From NCBI GenBank assembly GCA_016711485.1, contig JADJSX010000008.1:434001-498000 (forward strand): a DNA stretch of 64,000 nucleotides, given 5' to 3'. The DNA is from Leptospiraceae bacterium. GTDB taxonomy: Bacteria > Spirochaetota > Leptospiria > Leptospirales > Leptospiraceae. How positions within the stretch are numbered: position 1 is the first letter of the stretch; each line of letters starts with the position of its first letter. The position numbers were made by a program, and so were the translations under genes. Below, in pieces: positions 52,904 through 61,588 of the stretch. The notes beneath the pieces are model-generated. The model was not told the DNA's origin. It was given only the letters and a program-made list of their open reading frames with translations, and did not search any database.

Positions 52904-53569
52904 ATGTTCAAAAATTTCTCTAGAGTTTTTGTTTTACTTTTAATTTTGACCGTACACGCCTGTTTTGAATATGAAGAGACAATTAATTTTAGAAAGGGTT
53001 TTGCTGGTTTTGTAGAAATCAGTTACGTAGTGCCTTTAAACCATAAATCCGACAATTCTGTAGTTAAATTCCTACCTATTTACGAAGAAGACATTAACAA
53101 TCGGATTAACAAAGGTTTATTCTCTAAGAATATAAAAATTAAAGATTATTCCTTACGGTATTTAGAAAAAAGTGAAAAAGAAACAAATCCAATTTTTCAA
53201 AAGAAAGCTAGAGTAAATTACAAAATTGAATTTACCGATTTAACTTCCCTCGATGGAGTTTTACTTGGTTCCCTTTTTGTTACAAAACGTTCTACGAATA
53301 GTATAAGTGTCAAAAGAGAATTCAAATCGGTGCTAAAGCCAATTGATCAGACGTCCACCACAGGCGAAAAAAAAATTCTTTCTGAATCGACTCGATTGTT
53401 GGGGAATGGGTATATAGCATTTAGGGTGAATTTTCCGTTAGCATCCGAATGTCGTTCTAGCAAAGGGGAAGTTAGTCTAGGATCGGTATTTTATAAACTT
53501 CCGCTAGTCGAAACCGTCGAAAAACCGGGCTCAAAGTTTTGGGACTATACGATTACAATGCTTTACTAA
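52904..53569 (+). CDS. Lipoprotein of unknown function
   Basis: This is a 221-aa protein from the ATG at 52904, preceded by AAAGGA. The frame opens upstream at 52883 with a TTG, but the ATG fits the ribosome-binding site better. The signal peptide ends in a lipobox-like TVHAC (Cys near residue 18), so the protein should be lipid-anchored. The remainder is a beta-rich domain with an extended RINKGLFSKNIKIKDYSLRY stretch. I do not recognise it. The HtrA gene follows about 90 bp later, with a TTGACA hexamer in between, so a separate promoter for htrA is likely. Confidence 0.65.
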   Translation: MFKNFSRVFVLLLILTVHACFEYEETINFRKGFAGFVEISYVVPLNHKSDNSVVKFLPIYEEDINNRINKGLFSKNIKIKDYSLRYLEKSEKETNPIFQKKARVNYKIEFTDLTSLDGVLLGSLFVTKRSTNSISVKREFKSVLKPIDQTSTTGEKKILSESTRLLGNGYIAFRVNFPLASECRSSKGEVSLGSVFYKLPLVETVEKPGSKFWDYTITMLY

Positions 53570-53661
53570 TCCCCGAATTCTCTTGACAGTCACTCGTTCA
53601 TCTAAAGATTACTAATTAGGTTCAAAGAAACCAAATTCCTTTCAGCTAAGGAGAAAGAAAA

Positions 53662-54828
53662 GTGCAAAGTAAAACTAAACTGTATGTTTTAATGGCGGTA
53701 TGTGTCCTTATCGGAACAGTTTTATCACCTATCGTTTTTTTTGGGAAAAAAGATTCTAGCCCAATGTATCTACAGGCAGATACTAACACACCTGTAAAAG
53801 ATACTCCTGCCAAAGCACAAGCAGTTGCGCTAGAAAATGCTTTTCAGGATGTATTTGATGCTGTTTCCCAAAGTGTTGTATCCATTTCTACAGAAAAAAC
53901 TGTAAAAGTAAAAAATCATCCTTTATCCAATGACCCATTCTTTGAGCATTTTTTTGGTGGAAATCCGAACCGTCAAGGCGGACAGGAAATGAGGCAAAAA
54001 CAAAGAGGCCTTGGCTCTGGTATAATATTAAATGAGGATGGATATATTCTGACAAATGAACATGTTGTCGGGGACATGGACAAACTCACTGTTAAACTCA
54101 AAAATAAAAAAACATATGAAGCAAAATTAATTGGCTCGGATAAAACTATTGATCTTGCCCTTCTTAAAATCAAAGCTTCTACTGGTGATTTAAAACCTGT
54201 TTCATTGGGGGATTCTTCTAAAGTAAAAGTAGGAAATTGGGCGATTGCTATCGGGGCTCCTCATGGTCTCGAACATTCTTTTACTGTTGGGGTGGTAAGT
54301 GCAATTGCTCGTGGAGGAATTGATTCTTCTGGATTGGGATATATTCAAACAGATGCAGCGATTAATCACGGAAATAGTGGTGGTCCACTTTTAAATATTC
54401 ATGGAGAGGTAATTGGTATTAACCGCATGATTGTTTCTCCGAGTGGTGGTTCTATTGGAATTGGTCTGACTATTCCGATAAATGACGCAAAACGAGTTTT
54501 CGAAGAATTAAAAAATAGTGGAAAAGTCAAACATGCATGGTTGGGAGTTGGATTAGAACCCGTCATGGAAGAAGACATGAAGGAACTAAAACTTTCTGAC
54601 TCAAAGGGAGCAGTCGTCAGAGAGGTTAAGAAAGATTCACCCGCAGACCAAGCTGGAATAAAAATCATGGATGTAATCGTTCGTATTGGTGACAAAGATG
54701 TCGAAACAAGAGAAGATGTAATCGAAGCTGTATTAGGAACTCGTGTCGGAAAAAAAATTGATGTTAAACTTATCCGAAAAGGTAGTCCTATGAAATTGAC
54801 TGTAACTACTGCTGAGAGACCGTATTAA
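53662..54828 (+). CDS. HtrA/DegP-type serine protease with one PDZ domain
   Basis: This is a 388-aa periplasmic quality-control protease. An N-terminal hydrophobic segment (about residues 5-28) is a signal or anchor. The trypsin-like domain has His134 (TNEHVVG), Asp164 (TIDLALLKI) and Ser239 (GNSGGPL). All three triad residues are present, so it is probably active. One PDZ domain spans about residues 285-385 (GAVVREVKKDSPADQAGI). One PDZ fits the DegS/HhoB design rather than two-PDZ DegP. The start is a GTG with AAGGAG 8 nt upstream. ruvB follows 15 bp later. Confidence 0.93.
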   Translation: MQSKTKLYVLMAVCVLIGTVLSPIVFFGKKDSSPMYLQADTNTPVKDTPAKAQAVALENAFQDVFDAVSQSVVSISTEKTVKVKNHPLSNDPFFEHFFGGNPNRQGGQEMRQKQRGLGSGIILNEDGYILTNEHVVGDMDKLTVKLKNKKTYEAKLIGSDKTIDLALLKIKASTGDLKPVSLGDSSKVKVGNWAIAIGAPHGLEHSFTVGVVSAIARGGIDSSGLGYIQTDAAINHGNSGGPLLNIHGEVIGINRMIVSPSGGSIGIGLTIPINDAKRVFEELKNSGKVKHAWLGVGLEPVMEEDMKELKLSDSKGAVVREVKKDSPADQAGIKIMDVIVRIGDKDVETREDVIEAVLGTRVGKKIDVKLIRKGSPMKLTVTTAERPY

Positions 54829-54843
54829 GGAATTGGTTTATAT

Positions 54844-55863
54844 TTGTTGGCTGATAGAATTTTAAATCCAGAAGATAAAAGCACAGACGATCTATCGTTA
54901 CGTCCAGATAGTCTTACTGATTTTATTGGTCAAAAAGATCTTTTAGAAAATCTACGTATTTTTATTGAAGCAGCCAAAAGACGAGATTCCTCTTTGGATC
55001 ATGTTCTTTTATCCGGACCTCCCGGTCTTGGAAAAACAACGTTAGCCGGTATTGTTGCAAAAGAAATTGGCTCAAATCTTACAGTTACATCGGCACAGGT
55101 TATTTCTAAGGGAGCTGATCTTGCTCGTTTTTTAACTATGCTAAATGAAAAAGATATTTTATTCATAGATGAAATTCACAGTTTGAATCGGAATTTGGAA
55201 GAAATTCTATATCCTGCCATGGAAGATTACAAAATTGATTTAGTAGTAGGGGAAGGAATTACAGCACAAAGCGTACAGATACCTCTCAAAAAATTTACTC
55301 TCGTAGGAGCAACTACAAGAAGTGGCATGATAAGCGAACCACTTAAAAATCGATTTGGAATTCAGTTTCGTTTGGATTATTATTCCGATGAAGAAATGGG
55401 ACAAATTGTAGTTAGGTCTGCAAAAATTTTAAATATCCAAATTGATTCTGACGCGGCATTAGAAATCGGAAAACGAAGTAGAAAAACTCCTAGAATCGCA
55501 AATCATTTACTCAAACGAATTCGAGATTTTGCGGAAGTGCAGAATAATGGTCGAATCAATCTTGCTATTTGTAAATCTTCCCTCCAAAAATTAGGAATCG
55601 ATCATCTTGGGTTAGATAATATGGATAGACAAATCCTAACTTGTATGATAGAAAGATACAAAGGAGGACCTGTTGGTCTTAAAGCGATAGCCGTTATAGT
55701 GGGGGAAGAAGAAAGAACAATAGAAGATTCTTATGAGTCCTATTTGGTTCGGATTGGTTTGATTCTTCGAACACCGGCTGGGCGAATGGCAAGTGAGTTA
55801 GCATACAGGCATATGAACATAGAAATGAAGGCTAAAGATGAACAAAGAAATCTTTTCTTTTGA
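54844..55863 (+). CDS. ruvB: Holliday junction branch-migration helicase RuvB
   Basis: This is the 339-aa AAA+ motor that drives branch migration with RuvA. Walker A is GPPGLGKTTLAG (about 59-70) and Walker B is FIDEIHSL (about 108-115). Sensor 1 lies in VGATTRSGMI and the arginine finger in PLKNRFG. The C-terminal winged helix contains GLDNMDRQIL and GGPVGLKAIA. The start is a TTG at 54844. No ruvA or ruvC is present in the window. Its end overlaps the next gene by 26 bp, so the two are coupled. Confidence 0.96.
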   Translation: MLADRILNPEDKSTDDLSLRPDSLTDFIGQKDLLENLRIFIEAAKRRDSSLDHVLLSGPPGLGKTTLAGIVAKEIGSNLTVTSAQVISKGADLARFLTMLNEKDILFIDEIHSLNRNLEEILYPAMEDYKIDLVVGEGITAQSVQIPLKKFTLVGATTRSGMISEPLKNRFGIQFRLDYYSDEEMGQIVVRSAKILNIQIDSDAALEIGKRSRKTPRIANHLLKRIRDFAEVQNNGRINLAICKSSLQKLGIDHLGLDNMDRQILTCMIERYKGGPVGLKAIAVIVGEEERTIEDSYESYLVRIGLILRTPAGRMASELAYRHMNIEMKAKDEQRNLFF

Positions 55864-56764
55864 TTTAAATGCTTTAAGTGAGGATGACAAACGTTTGCTT
55901 TTATCTGCAAGCCTAGTGTTTTTTTTGATTTCCTTTACTATAGCGCACTTATTTACAAAAAACATGCTTTGGCGTTTAATTGGAGCGGACAGTAAAATAG
56001 TCGAGCTGAAACAAGATAGGGAAAACCAAAAAGTATATGAAGTTCTACTCGAACAAGAGTTTACAAATAAAACTATCAAAGATGAAATAAAAGCCCTTTC
56101 TAACGAAGATTCTGCTGGAACAGGCGGACTTACAGAGAAGGAAGGTTTTCATACAAATTCTCCCTTTTATGAATTTATATTTGGTGGGCTTCCCAGTTCC
56201 TCTCCCCAAATGACTCAAAAAACTTCTGAGTCTCAAAAAACGGAAGATGAAATTTATGAAGTAGGAATATTTCAAAATGATCCTATGATGAAAGTAACTC
56301 CTCAGAAGACAGTTGTGTCGAATCCATCAACAGGTCAGGAAACGAAAATCCCTTTCAACTATCGATTCCAGCAAGATTTTCTATTTCGTTGGGACGGATC
56401 TACTTCTCTTTCTATCCCCCGTAAAAAATTGGCCGGATATGAATACTTTAAACGAATGCTTAAACAAATCGAAGAAGGTTTTGCTGCTCCCGGAGGAGGT
56501 AATATCGCCTATCGTGATATGGCAGGATTTTTTATTCGCGAAGGAATCAGTCCTGGGGAAACACGCGTTAGCTTCATGCTAAACGATGAAGGTCAGGTAA
56601 TCGATGTAAAACAAATTACTTCCCAAGGACAGGAAATCGTAGACCGTGCTTGTATGGACGCTTTACGCGGACAAAACTTTGGTCCCGTACCGCCTGAAGT
56701 AAAAGAACAAGGTATGATCTTTGGGATTAACTTTGTTTTTCCGGGACATATAAAATACCGCTAG
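55838..56764 (+). CDS. TonB C-terminal-like protein
   Basis: This is a 308-aa protein with one membrane helix near the N-terminus (about residues 24-40, LSASLVFFLISFTIAHLF), a linker, and a C-terminal domain (about 235-300) of TonB-like fold (VSFMLNDEGQVIDVKQITSQ, followed by a CMDALRGQNFGPVPPE segment). It could transmit energy to an outer-membrane receptor, but the usual Pro-rich linker of TonB and the ExbB/ExbD genes are absent here. Periplasmic scaffolding is an alternative. It overlaps ruvB by 26 bp and converges on the PEP-synthase-like gene, with 3 bp between the stops. Confidence 0.7.
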   Translation: MNKEIFSFDLNALSEDDKRLLLSASLVFFLISFTIAHLFTKNMLWRLIGADSKIVELKQDRENQKVYEVLLEQEFTNKTIKDEIKALSNEDSAGTGGLTEKEGFHTNSPFYEFIFGGLPSSSPQMTQKTSESQKTEDEIYEVGIFQNDPMMKVTPQKTVVSNPSTGQETKIPFNYRFQQDFLFRWDGSTSLSIPRKKLAGYEYFKRMLKQIEEGFAAPGGGNIAYRDMAGFFIREGISPGETRVSFMLNDEGQVIDVKQITSQGQEIVDRACMDALRGQNFGPVPPEVKEQGMIFGINFVFPGHIKYR

Positions 56765-56767
56765 AGT

Positions 56768-58678
56768 TTAATATTTCAATAGCCGTACCTGTTTGAAGTA
56801 GAGTTTGTTTTTTCCTTTTTCGTGCATGATTTTAAATTCAATGTCAATTCCATATCTGTTTTTATCTCCTGCTTCTAACCTTTCTTTTGTTAGATGAGAA
56901 TGCAGTGTAATCGTAGTTTCTTGTAATTTTTTAAATTGTAACTCATTTGCTTTATTATTAATGAATACAGGAGAAAGGGATGACTCTGTATAAATTTTAT
57001 CTATGATTCCGGCTTCTGGATTCATAATAAATGACTCAGATACTTTACTTTCTTCTGGGTTTGTTACGGAGTGTTCACCTACTTGTGCATTTACTATGAT
57101 TTGAATTTTACCATCTTTATTAAAGCTTGTAACGATTACTCCATTAGCCACTTCTTTTTGAAATGCTTCGTGGATAAGCAATGCCATTCCAATTTTACTG
57201 TGATCTATTCCAAAGTATTCTCTTTCTAGGAATGCTTTTTCTGACCATAATGAGGCATATACAGAGAGAATTTTTAGTTTTAATTTTTCAACAGTGTCAT
57301 TAGTATTAAAACCTTTTGATTCATAGAGGCCGGCTCCATTAAATTCGGGTAAATCCTCATTATTCGTAGAACTTCGAATTCTAATCTTAGATTTTGATGG
57401 ATATTTTGCTATAATTTTTTGGATTTCTGATATACAATTCGGTGGAATAGAATTAGAATTCATTATATTTGTTTGAATTTTTTCTAGTAATTTTTTTCTT
57501 TCAGTTTTGGATAATTTATCTTTATTATTTAAAAAATTTTGAATTTGTATTTCTGTTTCTCCTTTGATTGTTTCCAAATAATTTTTAAATCCAATGGCGT
57601 AAGCCGGTCTTGTCATATCAGGAAGTATTTTAGAGAGTAAATAGTAATTAGCCGCTTTTGCGCCTATATAAGATGTTGTAATATATTTCTCATTTTCTTT
57701 GGTTAATTCGATTAGATCGGGAGAATCAATCTTTATTTCTGGAACATTCATTCTCGTTTTTACAAATATTAATTTGTTTTCTTCTGCCACTTTTTTAGTG
57801 ATTTTTTCTAAAAGTATACTATCGTCTTTGTTGTAGAATTTTACATATTTTCCAATTAACTTTTTGAGATTTGGAATTACGGAAATATTAGTAACGTAGG
57901 CGTTAAAAGTTCCGCGATTTTTTGCAAGTAGATTTATATGGGAAAGGGGAGTTATGGGTTTAAGGGAGATTATCCCCGCCACCGGTGGAATATACATTGG
58001 CATGTAATCTAATACTGCTATATCTGTAGGTAAAAGTTTTTCTAGCTCTTTGTCGTTTTTTACTAATTTTAGTAATCCGTAACTAAGTCCGGGATTTAAA
58101 ATAGAAATTTTTTTACCATCTATATATTTAATGAATTGAGAAAACTTTATGTAAGATTCAGAGGATTTATCTAACCATTTCCCTAAATTTTTTACACTGA
58201 GTGGGTCTTTTTCGCCTTCTGTTAGAATAATTAATCCATTGGTAGTAAAACTATTATCGATGATGGAAACCATTTCTTTTAGTTTAACAATTTCTTTTGC
58301 CAAATGTTCAGGATTGTCATTGTAATTATAGTTTTCTAATCTGACTGCCCAATTTACATTTCCTTGTTTGGTTTTATAAGGTTTATCTTTTAGATCATAT
58401 AGAAAAAAAGGAAGAAATTCTCTTACTTTGTATTCTTTTGTTAATTTTTTAAATTCATCAAATCGAATTTTGCGTCCTAGTCCTCTTGCTACAAATTCAG
58501 AATGCCCTTTGTAAATCTTTGAATCGTAAATATGAATTTTAGGTGATGTATTCCAGTCGACCGCAACTCCTGTCCAAGTAGGAATTACGCCATAAGAAAT
58601 AAAACTTAAATCGGAATTTTGTGCAAATAAAATGTTAAATGAAAATATAAATATGACAAGTAATAGGTTTCGAATCAT
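56768..58678 (-). CDS. Exported PEP-synthase-like (PPDK N-terminal-type) protein
   Basis: This is a 636-aa protein from the ATG at 58678; a TTG at 58702 would add 8 residues. It begins with a classic signal peptide (NLLLVIFIFSFNILFAQ). The C-terminal half (about residues 330-635) matches the nucleotide-binding half of PEP synthase/PPDK: KIRIRSSTNNEDLPEFNGAG, and a later VNAQVGEHSVTNPEES. The phosphohistidine and PEP-binding domains are absent. The N-terminal half (about 30-330) has the AGIISLKPITPLSHINLLAK stretch, which recalls the phosphohistidine TSPCSHI region but is rearranged. An exported ATP-using domain is surprising; no ATP is expected outside. The precise activity is unknown. It starts 36 bp upstream of the dehydrogenase's end on the same strand. 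Confidence 0.7.
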   Translation of the reverse strand: MIRNLLLVIFIFSFNILFAQNSDLSFISYGVIPTWTGVAVDWNTSPKIHIYDSKIYKGHSEFVARGLGRKIRFDEFKKLTKEYKVREFLPFFLYDLKDKPYKTKQGNVNWAVRLENYNYNDNPEHLAKEIVKLKEMVSIIDNSFTTNGLIILTEGEKDPLSVKNLGKWLDKSSESYIKFSQFIKYIDGKKISILNPGLSYGLLKLVKNDKELEKLLPTDIAVLDYMPMYIPPVAGIISLKPITPLSHINLLAKNRGTFNAYVTNISVIPNLKKLIGKYVKFYNKDDSILLEKITKKVAEENKLIFVKTRMNVPEIKIDSPDLIELTKENEKYITTSYIGAKAANYYLLSKILPDMTRPAYAIGFKNYLETIKGETEIQIQNFLNNKDKLSKTERKKLLEKIQTNIMNSNSIPPNCISEIQKIIAKYPSKSKIRIRSSTNNEDLPEFNGAGLYESKGFNTNDTVEKLKLKILSVYASLWSEKAFLEREYFGIDHSKIGMALLIHEAFQKEVANGVIVTSFNKDGKIQIIVNAQVGEHSVTNPEESKVSESFIMNPEAGIIDKIYTESSLSPVFINNKANELQFKKLQETTITLHSHLTKERLEAGDKNRYGIDIEFKIMHEKGKNKLYFKQVRLLKY

Positions 58679-58713
58679 AGACCAAATATAAGTCAAAACC
58701 AAAACCAGTCAAA

Positions 58714-59703
58714 CTATAATTGGTATTCGTATTCTTCATCAGGAACCTCACGTAAAAGAGTTTCATTTTTAAAAAATCTAATTAATTCTTCGGCCGCTTG
58801 GATTTCCATTTCATATCTACAATCAAATGAACAAGAACCGATATGCTGAGTCAAAATTATATTTTCCAATGCTCGTAAATTTCCCGAATACGGCTCTGTT
58901 TCGAAGACATCTAAGGCAGCAGCTTTGATTTGTTTAACGTTTAACGCATCGAATAAATCTTTTTCGTGGATTAATGCACCTCTCGCTGTATTGATTAGAA
59001 AACTATTTTTGTTGAATAGTTCTAAACTTTTTTTATCAATCATATACTTTGTTTTTTTATACAGCGGCAAATGAAGAGAAATAATATCGGAGGACTGATA
59101 AATCTCTTCTTTTGTAACTTGTTGTATCGAAATATTCCATTGGTTTGCGATTTGTTTTATTTCTTCTGACTTGTCTTTTATATCGTTCACTAATATTTCT
59201 TTTGGTTTAAAAGATGATAAAAGTTGCACTAATTTTTTACCAACTCTACCGAACCCAATAATTCCAATATTTGAATGTTCGATTCTTTTTCCAACTGGTC
59301 TTGTCCATTGGTCGTTTCGTATTTCTCTGTCTGCTCGGTTTGCAAATCTAGTTAAGGCAATCATCAATCCAACAGTTAGCTCGGCGACTGCAGGCGTAAC
59401 TGCGTCAGGTGTATAGGATACCTTTATTCCTTTTTCCCTACATAAACTTAAAGGAACAGAATCGAGTCCTATTCCTACTCTCGCAATAAATTGAAGATTA
59501 GGATTTATCGCTAGTAACTGATTCATATTTTCTGTGCCAGCAATAACTCCATCTGCGTCTTTTGCGAATTCAGCTAATTCTTCTGGTTTTAGTTTTCTAT
59601 TGTGCGGGTTATATTTAATTTCCCAACCGGTATTCTCTAAAATTTGCCGAGGGGATACGTCTGATACTCCGTACGGAAAAGTGGATACGAAAATTTTTGG
59701 CAT
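58714..59703 (-). CDS. D-isomer 2-hydroxyacid dehydrogenase (phosphoglycerate dehydrogenase-like)
   Basis: This is a 329-aa NAD-dependent enzyme. The substrate-domain start holds VSTFPYGVSDVSPRQIL. The Rossmann motif is GIIGFGRVGKKLV (about residues 148-160). The catalytic Arg lies in NTARGALI, Glu in DVFETEPY, and His in TQHIGSCS. Length is that of the catalytic core without the ACT regulatory domain of SerA. Oxidation of 3-phosphoglycerate, or reduction of another 2-oxoacid, is possible. The gene follows the MORN protein gene (29 bp) and precedes the PEP-synthase-like gene by about 36 bp, all on the minus strand. Confidence 0.88.
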   Translation of the reverse strand: MPKIFVSTFPYGVSDVSPRQILENTGWEIKYNPHNRKLKPEELAEFAKDADGVIAGTENMNQLLAINPNLQFIARVGIGLDSVPLSLCREKGIKVSYTPDAVTPAVAELTVGLMIALTRFANRADREIRNDQWTRPVGKRIEHSNIGIIGFGRVGKKLVQLLSSFKPKEILVNDIKDKSEEIKQIANQWNISIQQVTKEEIYQSSDIISLHLPLYKKTKYMIDKKSLELFNKNSFLINTARGALIHEKDLFDALNVKQIKAAALDVFETEPYSGNLRALENIILTQHIGSCSFDCRYEMEIQAAEELIRFFKNETLLREVPDEEYEYQL

Positions 59704-59731
59704 TCATTTATTCCTTAGTTTTATAATTTCA

Positions 59732-60592
59732 TTATTTAGAAGGTGTGGGTTTACCATTTTCCCATTCTCCGGATACTTTTAATTCGCCAACAGAATTGTA
59801 AAACTCTCCCTTTCCGTGAAATTGATTGTTTTTAAATGTTCCTACATAAAAATTTCCTCGTGAAGAAATAAGAAATCCAAAACCTTCTAACTTACCATCT
59901 TTAAAATTACCAAAGTATTCATTTCCTGACTCAGAAATTAAATACCCTAATCCTTCTGGAATACCATCCGATTGTTTACCCGCAAAAAATTTATGATTTG
60001 TATGAACTAGTTTTTGTTTATCTTGTAATTTACGGTTCTCTATTGAATGAAATGTTTTTTCTTTACGTAAATTGAGTAAAAAACCATTTAATACTATCTT
60101 ATTATCTAAAAAATCACCAGCTAACCGCAAATCTTCGCTCTCTTTAAAAATTCCGTATCCGAAAGGTTTGCCTTCTATAAAATTTCCAATGTACAATTGC
60201 CCGTCAGGATACTGATAATAACCGATTCCCTGAAATTTATTGGATTTAAACTCTCCTGAATATCTAAACCCGTTTTTAGAATAAAGTATTCCCCTACCAT
60301 GAAATTCTCCTGCAAGAAATTCTCCTTTGTATACATCTCCATTGGTAAACGTTAATCGTCCTTTACCCTCTATTTGGTTGTTCTTAAAATCCCCTTCAAA
60401 TACATTTTCATTTTTAAAGTATAAAATTCCAGATCCATTCATTTCTTTATTTTTAAATTCACCATCGTATTTTCTTCCGTCTGTAAAAGTAAATACACCT
60501 TTACCGTTGGTACAATCACCACTTTCGCACTTACCTTCATTTGCAAAGATTGGGAAGGTTACTATTATTAATAATATGTATATAAATTTCAT
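59732..60592 (-). CDS. Exported MORN-repeat protein
   Basis: This is a 286-aa protein with a signal peptide (about residues 1-17, ending FPIFANEG). Eight or so MORN repeats span residues about 30-165 and again 205-280 (for example KYDGEFKNKEMNGSG, VFEGDFKNNQIEGKG, VYKGEFLAGEFHGRG, YFGNFKDGKLEGFG). A short non-repeat stretch (about 165-200) divides the two blocks. Function is unknown; MORN arrays bind lipids or cluster proteins. It begins a minus-strand run with the dehydrogenase and PEP-synthase-like genes. Compare the MORN lipoprotein at 46.8 kb. Confidence 0.87.
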   Translation of the reverse strand: MKFIYILLIIVTFPIFANEGKCESGDCTNGKGVFTFTDGRKYDGEFKNKEMNGSGILYFKNENVFEGDFKNNQIEGKGRLTFTNGDVYKGEFLAGEFHGRGILYSKNGFRYSGEFKSNKFQGIGYYQYPDGQLYIGNFIEGKPFGYGIFKESEDLRLAGDFLDNKIVLNGFLLNLRKEKTFHSIENRKLQDKQKLVHTNHKFFAGKQSDGIPEGLGYLISESGNEYFGNFKDGKLEGFGFLISSRGNFYVGTFKNNQFHGKGEFYNSVGELKVSGEWENGKPTPSK

Positions 60593-61179
60593 ATTGCGAC
60601 CCCTTGTTATATAGTTCTGCTACATGTGTACAGAAATAACCCAAAAACTTCCACTAAAATTTTAAGTAAAAAATCTCATTCCAATAAAGATTGAAGGGAT
60701 AATATGATTAAACCCAACATTCATAGGTATAATAAAAATTATGAAAGGAAATATAATACAGTATTTGAATAAAAATATGAAATTATTTTTGAAAGAAGGA
60801 ATGAATAAATAGTAAGGTAAATGCTGATTGACCGTAGGTATACGAAATAAAAAGAGTTATTTAAAATTTAATGAATCGGATTACAGCGCTTTTCCTCTCC
60901 GTTGGACGCTATTGATAATTAGCCTCACTAAAAGCAATAGAATATGGCTATAGTTTTCTATATCTATAATAAAATGTCCTTAGAACCGATATTCTGTATT
61001 CATTTCTAGCGGCTAAAGGTAAAGATGGAATGAAGTTGTGGCTAATCACGAATATTTTTTCAAATACTTCGAAATTATTTCTTGATAAATAAAAGCGATA
61101 TATTAGTGTTATCCATAGAGTAAATAATTTAGCAAGAAATAAAGTATTTACTCCAATCTATTCGTGAGGATAATATAAA
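60593..61179. other. Gene-free gap with a leader hairpin at its right end
   Basis: I see no gene in this stretch of about 590 bp. At 61118-61126 and 61145-61153 a perfect 9-bp inverted repeat (GAGTAAATA) lies 27 nt before the TTG start of the next gene, and might be a leader or operator. Confidence 0.5.
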
Positions 61180-61509
61180 TTGACACCTAAACCAGTAAAA
61201 GTAAGTGCTAATGACTTAACAACATTAGAAAAAAATCTTAAAAATAAATCGGATGATTCTATTGGAAATTACCTTTTCAATGGTTATCGCATTCAAGTAA
61301 GTAAATACAACCAAAGCGCGACAGAAAGAATTCGTGCATTTGCAAAAAGAAGAAGAGAACAAGGTCTTTGTGTTGCTTGTGGAACTAAAGTAAAACGTAC
61401 TAATCCAAAAACTGGACAACCATACAAATACTGTGATTTCCATCACGACTTAGCTCTTCAAAAGAGAAAACAACTTAAATCACCTGTAAAAGCTAAAAAG
61501 AAAAAATAA
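61180..61509 (+). CDS. Small basic zinc-finger protein
   Basis: This is a 109-aa protein with a TTG start and a good GTGAGGA ribosome-binding site about 10 nt upstream. A Cys-x2-Cys pair (CVACG, about residues 66-70) and a Cys-x2-His-His group (YCDFHH, about 86-91) would form a small zinc finger. The surroundings are basic (AKRRREQG, LQKRKQLKSPVKAKKKK), which suggests nucleic acid binding. I do not recognise the family. It is monocistronic with a clear terminator, so it may be well expressed. Confidence 0.7.
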   Translation: MTPKPVKVSANDLTTLEKNLKNKSDDSIGNYLFNGYRIQVSKYNQSATERIRAFAKRRREQGLCVACGTKVKRTNPKTGQPYKYCDFHHDLALQKRKQLKSPVKAKKKK

Positions 61510-61531
61510 TAAATTCTTTTTATCTAAAAGG

Positions 61532-61569
61532 AGCTTGGTATTGCGTATGCGCTTTATCAGGCTTTTTTT
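61532..61569 (+). terminator. Terminator of the small zinc-finger gene
   Basis: A 9-bp stem with G-U pairs (AGCTTGGTA, 61532-61540, with TATCAGGCT, 61555-61563) is followed by a run of seven T, about 25 bp past the stop. Confidence 0.75.
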
Positions 61570-61588
61570 ATGTCTAGGCGAAATTCTA

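Noticed and set aside
53585..53613. TTGACA promoter before htrA
   Set aside because: The -35 hexamer is perfect, but no hexamer at 16-18 bp is a good -10, so I did not list it as a feature.
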